DNA from: Planctomycetota bacterium
Lineage (GTDB): Bacteria; Planctomycetota; GCA-002687715; DRQF01
Direction of reading: 5' to 3'
Length of the DNA stretch: 64,000 bases
NCBI GenBank assembly: GCA_020639295.1
Contig: JACKGY010000006.1
Span: forward strand, 310,001 to 374,000
The notes below the pieces were generated by a model, which worked only from the letters and a program-made list of their open reading frames with translations, was not told the origin of the DNA and ran no database searches. Below, one piece after another: positions 62,201-64,000 of this stretch. Both the position numbers and the translations under genes were made by a program. How positions within the stretch are numbered: position 1 is the first letter of the stretch; every line of letters starts with the position of its first letter.

Positions 62201-64000
62201 GGGGCTGTCGTAAAAGTCCCGGCCGGATTCCACCGCTGGGGGGGCTTCCGGGGCTTCGTGGGACCGGTCAATCAAGGAGTTTGAGCCGGGATCTGTTGGC
62301 CCGGAGTTCAGTTCTGGTTCTTGGGTGCCGTAGGCGCCGTTTTCGGCGGGGAGACGCCCCCGGGGGGGCTAGATGATCGGCTTGACGAGCTGCCAAGCCG
62401 ACACCAAGACCCGGATGTTGGTGGCTATGGCGGCGAGGCTCCATTCGAGCTTGGCTCCGGCCCTACCGAAACGGCTCACCCGGCGTCTGCCCGTGACCGC
62501 GGTCATCAGCGCGATTCGTCCTTCCACGCTGGGTGCGCGGGCCCGGTAGATCTCGCGGCCTCGCTCGCTGGACATCCGATGGCGTAGCCTCTGGCGAGAG
62601 CCTTCATGTCGGTCTCTGGTGATGGTCCTGACCTTCTTGCTGCCGCCGCAGCAGGAAGCGAGCAGTGGGCAGCGGCTACAGTCTTCGGACTCGTAGGTCC
62701 GCCGCTTGACCTTCCGCCCCTTCAGCCTCTGGGTCTGCGTCCGCACGAAGCGCAGGCGCGCGCCAAGCGGACAGACGTAGACGTCCTCTTCTTCTCGATA
62801 GTGGAAACAGAGTCGGTGCAGGCGCCCGTTGCGGCCGCGTGGCATCCGAGCGACCTCCTCGACCGTCAGAATCTCGCCTCCGGCGATCCGCTCCCGCTGT
62901 GCCGCCAGAGCTTCCTCATCGATCGATTCGCCCTCGGGGACCGCAATGAAACCCTCGATCCCGGCTTCCTCTAATGCCGTGAGATCAGGACCCGGACCGT
63001 AGGCCGAGTCGGCCAGCACGGCTTCCGGCTTCTCGCCGCAGTTGCGTTCGATCTCCTCGACCATCGGAATGAGCTGGCCAGCATCACCGGTCTCATCGTT
63101 CAGGTCGACCGCCACGACCATTCCGGAATCGACGTCCACCGCCACCTGGGCGTTGTAGTGGAGGCCGAAGCAACCGTCCTTGCCGGCCATTCCTCGGGCT
63201 TCCGGATCGGTCACCGAGACCTGTTCCTGCACTCTGCTCGACCCTCGTGCAGAGCGCTTCTGGCGCTCGGAAAACTCCGCGAGCGCCGCCTGCAAGGCTC
63301 GTTGCTGCCGCTCGAAGCGACGCTTCTGTTGAGCCGGCGTCTTGTCCGGATCCCCGCCCCAGTCGAGGCCCCTGGTCAGCGACTCCCGACGCTCGTTCTC
63401 CTCGTACTCGGAAGAAAGTCGGGCGACCTCTCGATCGGCCTCCTCGAGCTCGCGCTCGATCCGAGCACGCCGCAGGATGGAGCCCTTGCTGCCGCGTGCC
63501 TTCAGCTTCGTCCCGTCGAGGGCCACACGACTCAGCTTGAGCACGCCGGCCCGACGACCGAGCGTCAGCGTGTCCCGCAAGAGTCCCTGAAGCTCGGAGC
63601 CGTGGCGCACGACGAATTCCGCAATCGTCGCGTGGTCCGGTCGCTGACACTCCATCAGATAGCGCACGTCGATCCGATTGTGGCAGGCGTCCTCGAGCTG
63701 ACGGCTCGAACGGTAGCCCGTCAGCATGCCGTAGACGTAGAGCGCAGCCATGTAACGCGGATGGTAGGGCGGGCGACCTCGTGCCAGGTCATAGACCCGC
63801 TCCATCGCCTGAATCGAACCGGAAAGAGCCTCTGACTCGAAGAGCGCAAGGACATGGCGCACAAGATGATCCGCCGGAATCACGTCATCCAGGCGCTCCG
63901 GAAAGAGCACCATCTGAAAACGTCGTTCCTCTGGAGCTCGAAATCCCGCCATCCGACCCTCCCCGGTCAATCCGTGATCGGAGGGAGTCTAGCTGATCCG
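62201..64000. mobile_element. IS1182-like insertion sequence, left end complete, right end beyond the window
   Basis: The left end begins GGGGCTGTCGTAAAAGTC at 62201, matching the GGGxCTGT...AAAA style of IS1182-group ends. The boundary is fixed by comparison with repeat copies 1 and 2, which read CCGCTTGCTGACC where this site reads CCGCTTGGGGCTG. A transposase (62369-63952) occupies most of it. The right inverted repeat is not reached by base 64000, so target duplication cannot be checked. Confidence 0.8.
62369..63952 (-). CDS. IS1182-family DDE transposase, 527 aa
   Basis: ATG at 63952 with GGAGG 5 nt upstream. The N-terminal DUF772-type domain has VLFPERLDDVIPADHLVR, YHPRYMAALYVYGMLTGYRS, and ECQRPDHATIAEF. 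The DDE core has RVALDGTKLKARGSKG (first Asp), then LADSAYGPGPDL (second Asp) and a later Glu region. A zinc-like Cys cluster CSRCPLLASCC precedes the C-terminal GRRRVSRFGRAGAKLEWSLAAIATN. Length is typical (about 500-550), with no frameshift, so the enzyme is probably functional. It is transcribed toward the broken repeat array. Confidence 0.93.
   Translation of the reverse strand: MAGFRAPEERRFQMVLFPERLDDVIPADHLVRHVLALFESEALSGSIQAMERVYDLARGRPPYHPRYMAALYVYGMLTGYRSSRQLEDACHNRIDVRYLMECQRPDHATIAEFVVRHGSELQGLLRDTLTLGRRAGVLKLSRVALDGTKLKARGSKGSILRRARIERELEEADREVARLSSEYEENERRESLTRGLDWGGDPDKTPAQQKRRFERQQRALQAALAEFSERQKRSARGSSRVQEQVSVTDPEARGMAGKDGCFGLHYNAQVAVDVDSGMVVAVDLNDETGDAGQLIPMVEEIERNCGEKPEAVLADSAYGPGPDLTALEEAGIEGFIAVPEGESIDEEALAAQRERIAGGEILTVEEVARMPRGRNGRLHRLCFHYREEEDVYVCPLGARLRFVRTQTQRLKGRKVKRRTYESEDCSRCPLLASCCGGSKKVRTITRDRHEGSRQRLRHRMSSERGREIYRARAPSVEGRIALMTAVTGRRRVSRFGRAGAKLEWSLAAIATNIRVLVSAWQLVKPII

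Noticed and set aside
61290..62376. Several 70-190 aa open frames inside the repeat arrays
   Set aside because: They arise from repeated GC-rich sequence open in many frames, lack ribosome sites, and give Arg/Pro/Ala-rich products that change frame between loci.

Overview
This is a 64 kb window of very GC-rich bacterial DNA. It is densely coded, with many 4-nt ATGA/GTGA overlaps and 46 protein genes supported here. No rRNA or tRNA gene or CRISPR array was found. The organism is Gram-negative: it has an outer-membrane porin, lipoproteins, an Mla-type ABC system and periplasmic multiheme cytochromes. The mix of genes suggests Planctomycetota or a neighbouring phylum. That mix includes a protein with a kinase-like membrane linker plus PEGA and FGE-sulfatase domains, FG-GAP secreted proteins, squalene-cyclase-like toroids, many FHA proteins, and a MoxR/DUF58/DUF4350/DUF4129 operon. 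This assignment is an inference from gene content, not a phylogeny.

Layout. 1-2.9 kb: the C-terminal part of a kinase-type membrane protein and two pseudopilin-like paralogues. 2.9-7.9 kb (minus): a signalling operon (EAL-HDOD, Hpt, HDOD-REC-GGDEF), then an unknown protein and an arylamine N-acetyltransferase. 8.0-14.1 kb (minus): a six-gene DUF4129-DUF4350-MoxR-DUF58-SpoIIM-RDD operon. 14.2-22.1 kb (minus): the most unusual part, a five-gene operon. It encodes a double-FHA tail-anchored protein, a 17-heme cytochrome c, a b-type-like membrane protein, a double cyclic-nucleotide-binding protein fused to four [4Fe-4S] sites, and an FHA protein fused through one membrane helix to 15 c-type heme sites. 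It looks like a trans-membrane electron conduit with phosphothreonine- and nucleotide-sensing modules built in. 23.4-29.1 kb (minus): an outer-membrane porin followed by a decaheme lipoprotein with a beta-propeller tail, a second electron-transfer module. A divergent lipoprotein with tandem GlcG/HbpS-type (heme-binding family) domains follows at 29.5-31.4 kb.

31.4-43.3 kb: mixed housekeeping and exported proteins. These are a GNAT, a second double-FHA protein, a YhhQ-type queuosine precursor transporter, an RNHCP protein, an all-helical protein, a repeat-rich intergenic region, a frameshifted helical-repeat protein, MazG, and a degenerate sulfatase. 43.3-57 kb: a thioredoxin-domain YyaL/SPATA20 protein, an FG-GAP protein, a YdjG/YdjI-like zinc-ribbon plus SPFH pair, an Mla-type lipid ABC system with ATPase and permease fused, a toroid protein, and an exported SurA-like protein. 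57.1-61.3 kb: a peptide/oligopeptide ABC operon (binding protein plus two permeases, no ATPases in the window). 61.3-62.2 kb: a tandem 386-bp repeat array broken by an IS1182-like insertion sequence that runs off the right edge.

How it fits together: the window combines Ser/Thr-kinase/FHA signalling, cyclic (di)nucleotide signalling and multiheme electron transfer. In the 14-22 kb operon sensing and redox domains are physically fused, which is the best candidate here for an undescribed system. Heme counts, motif positions and overlaps were read directly from the sequence. Functional coupling is inference.
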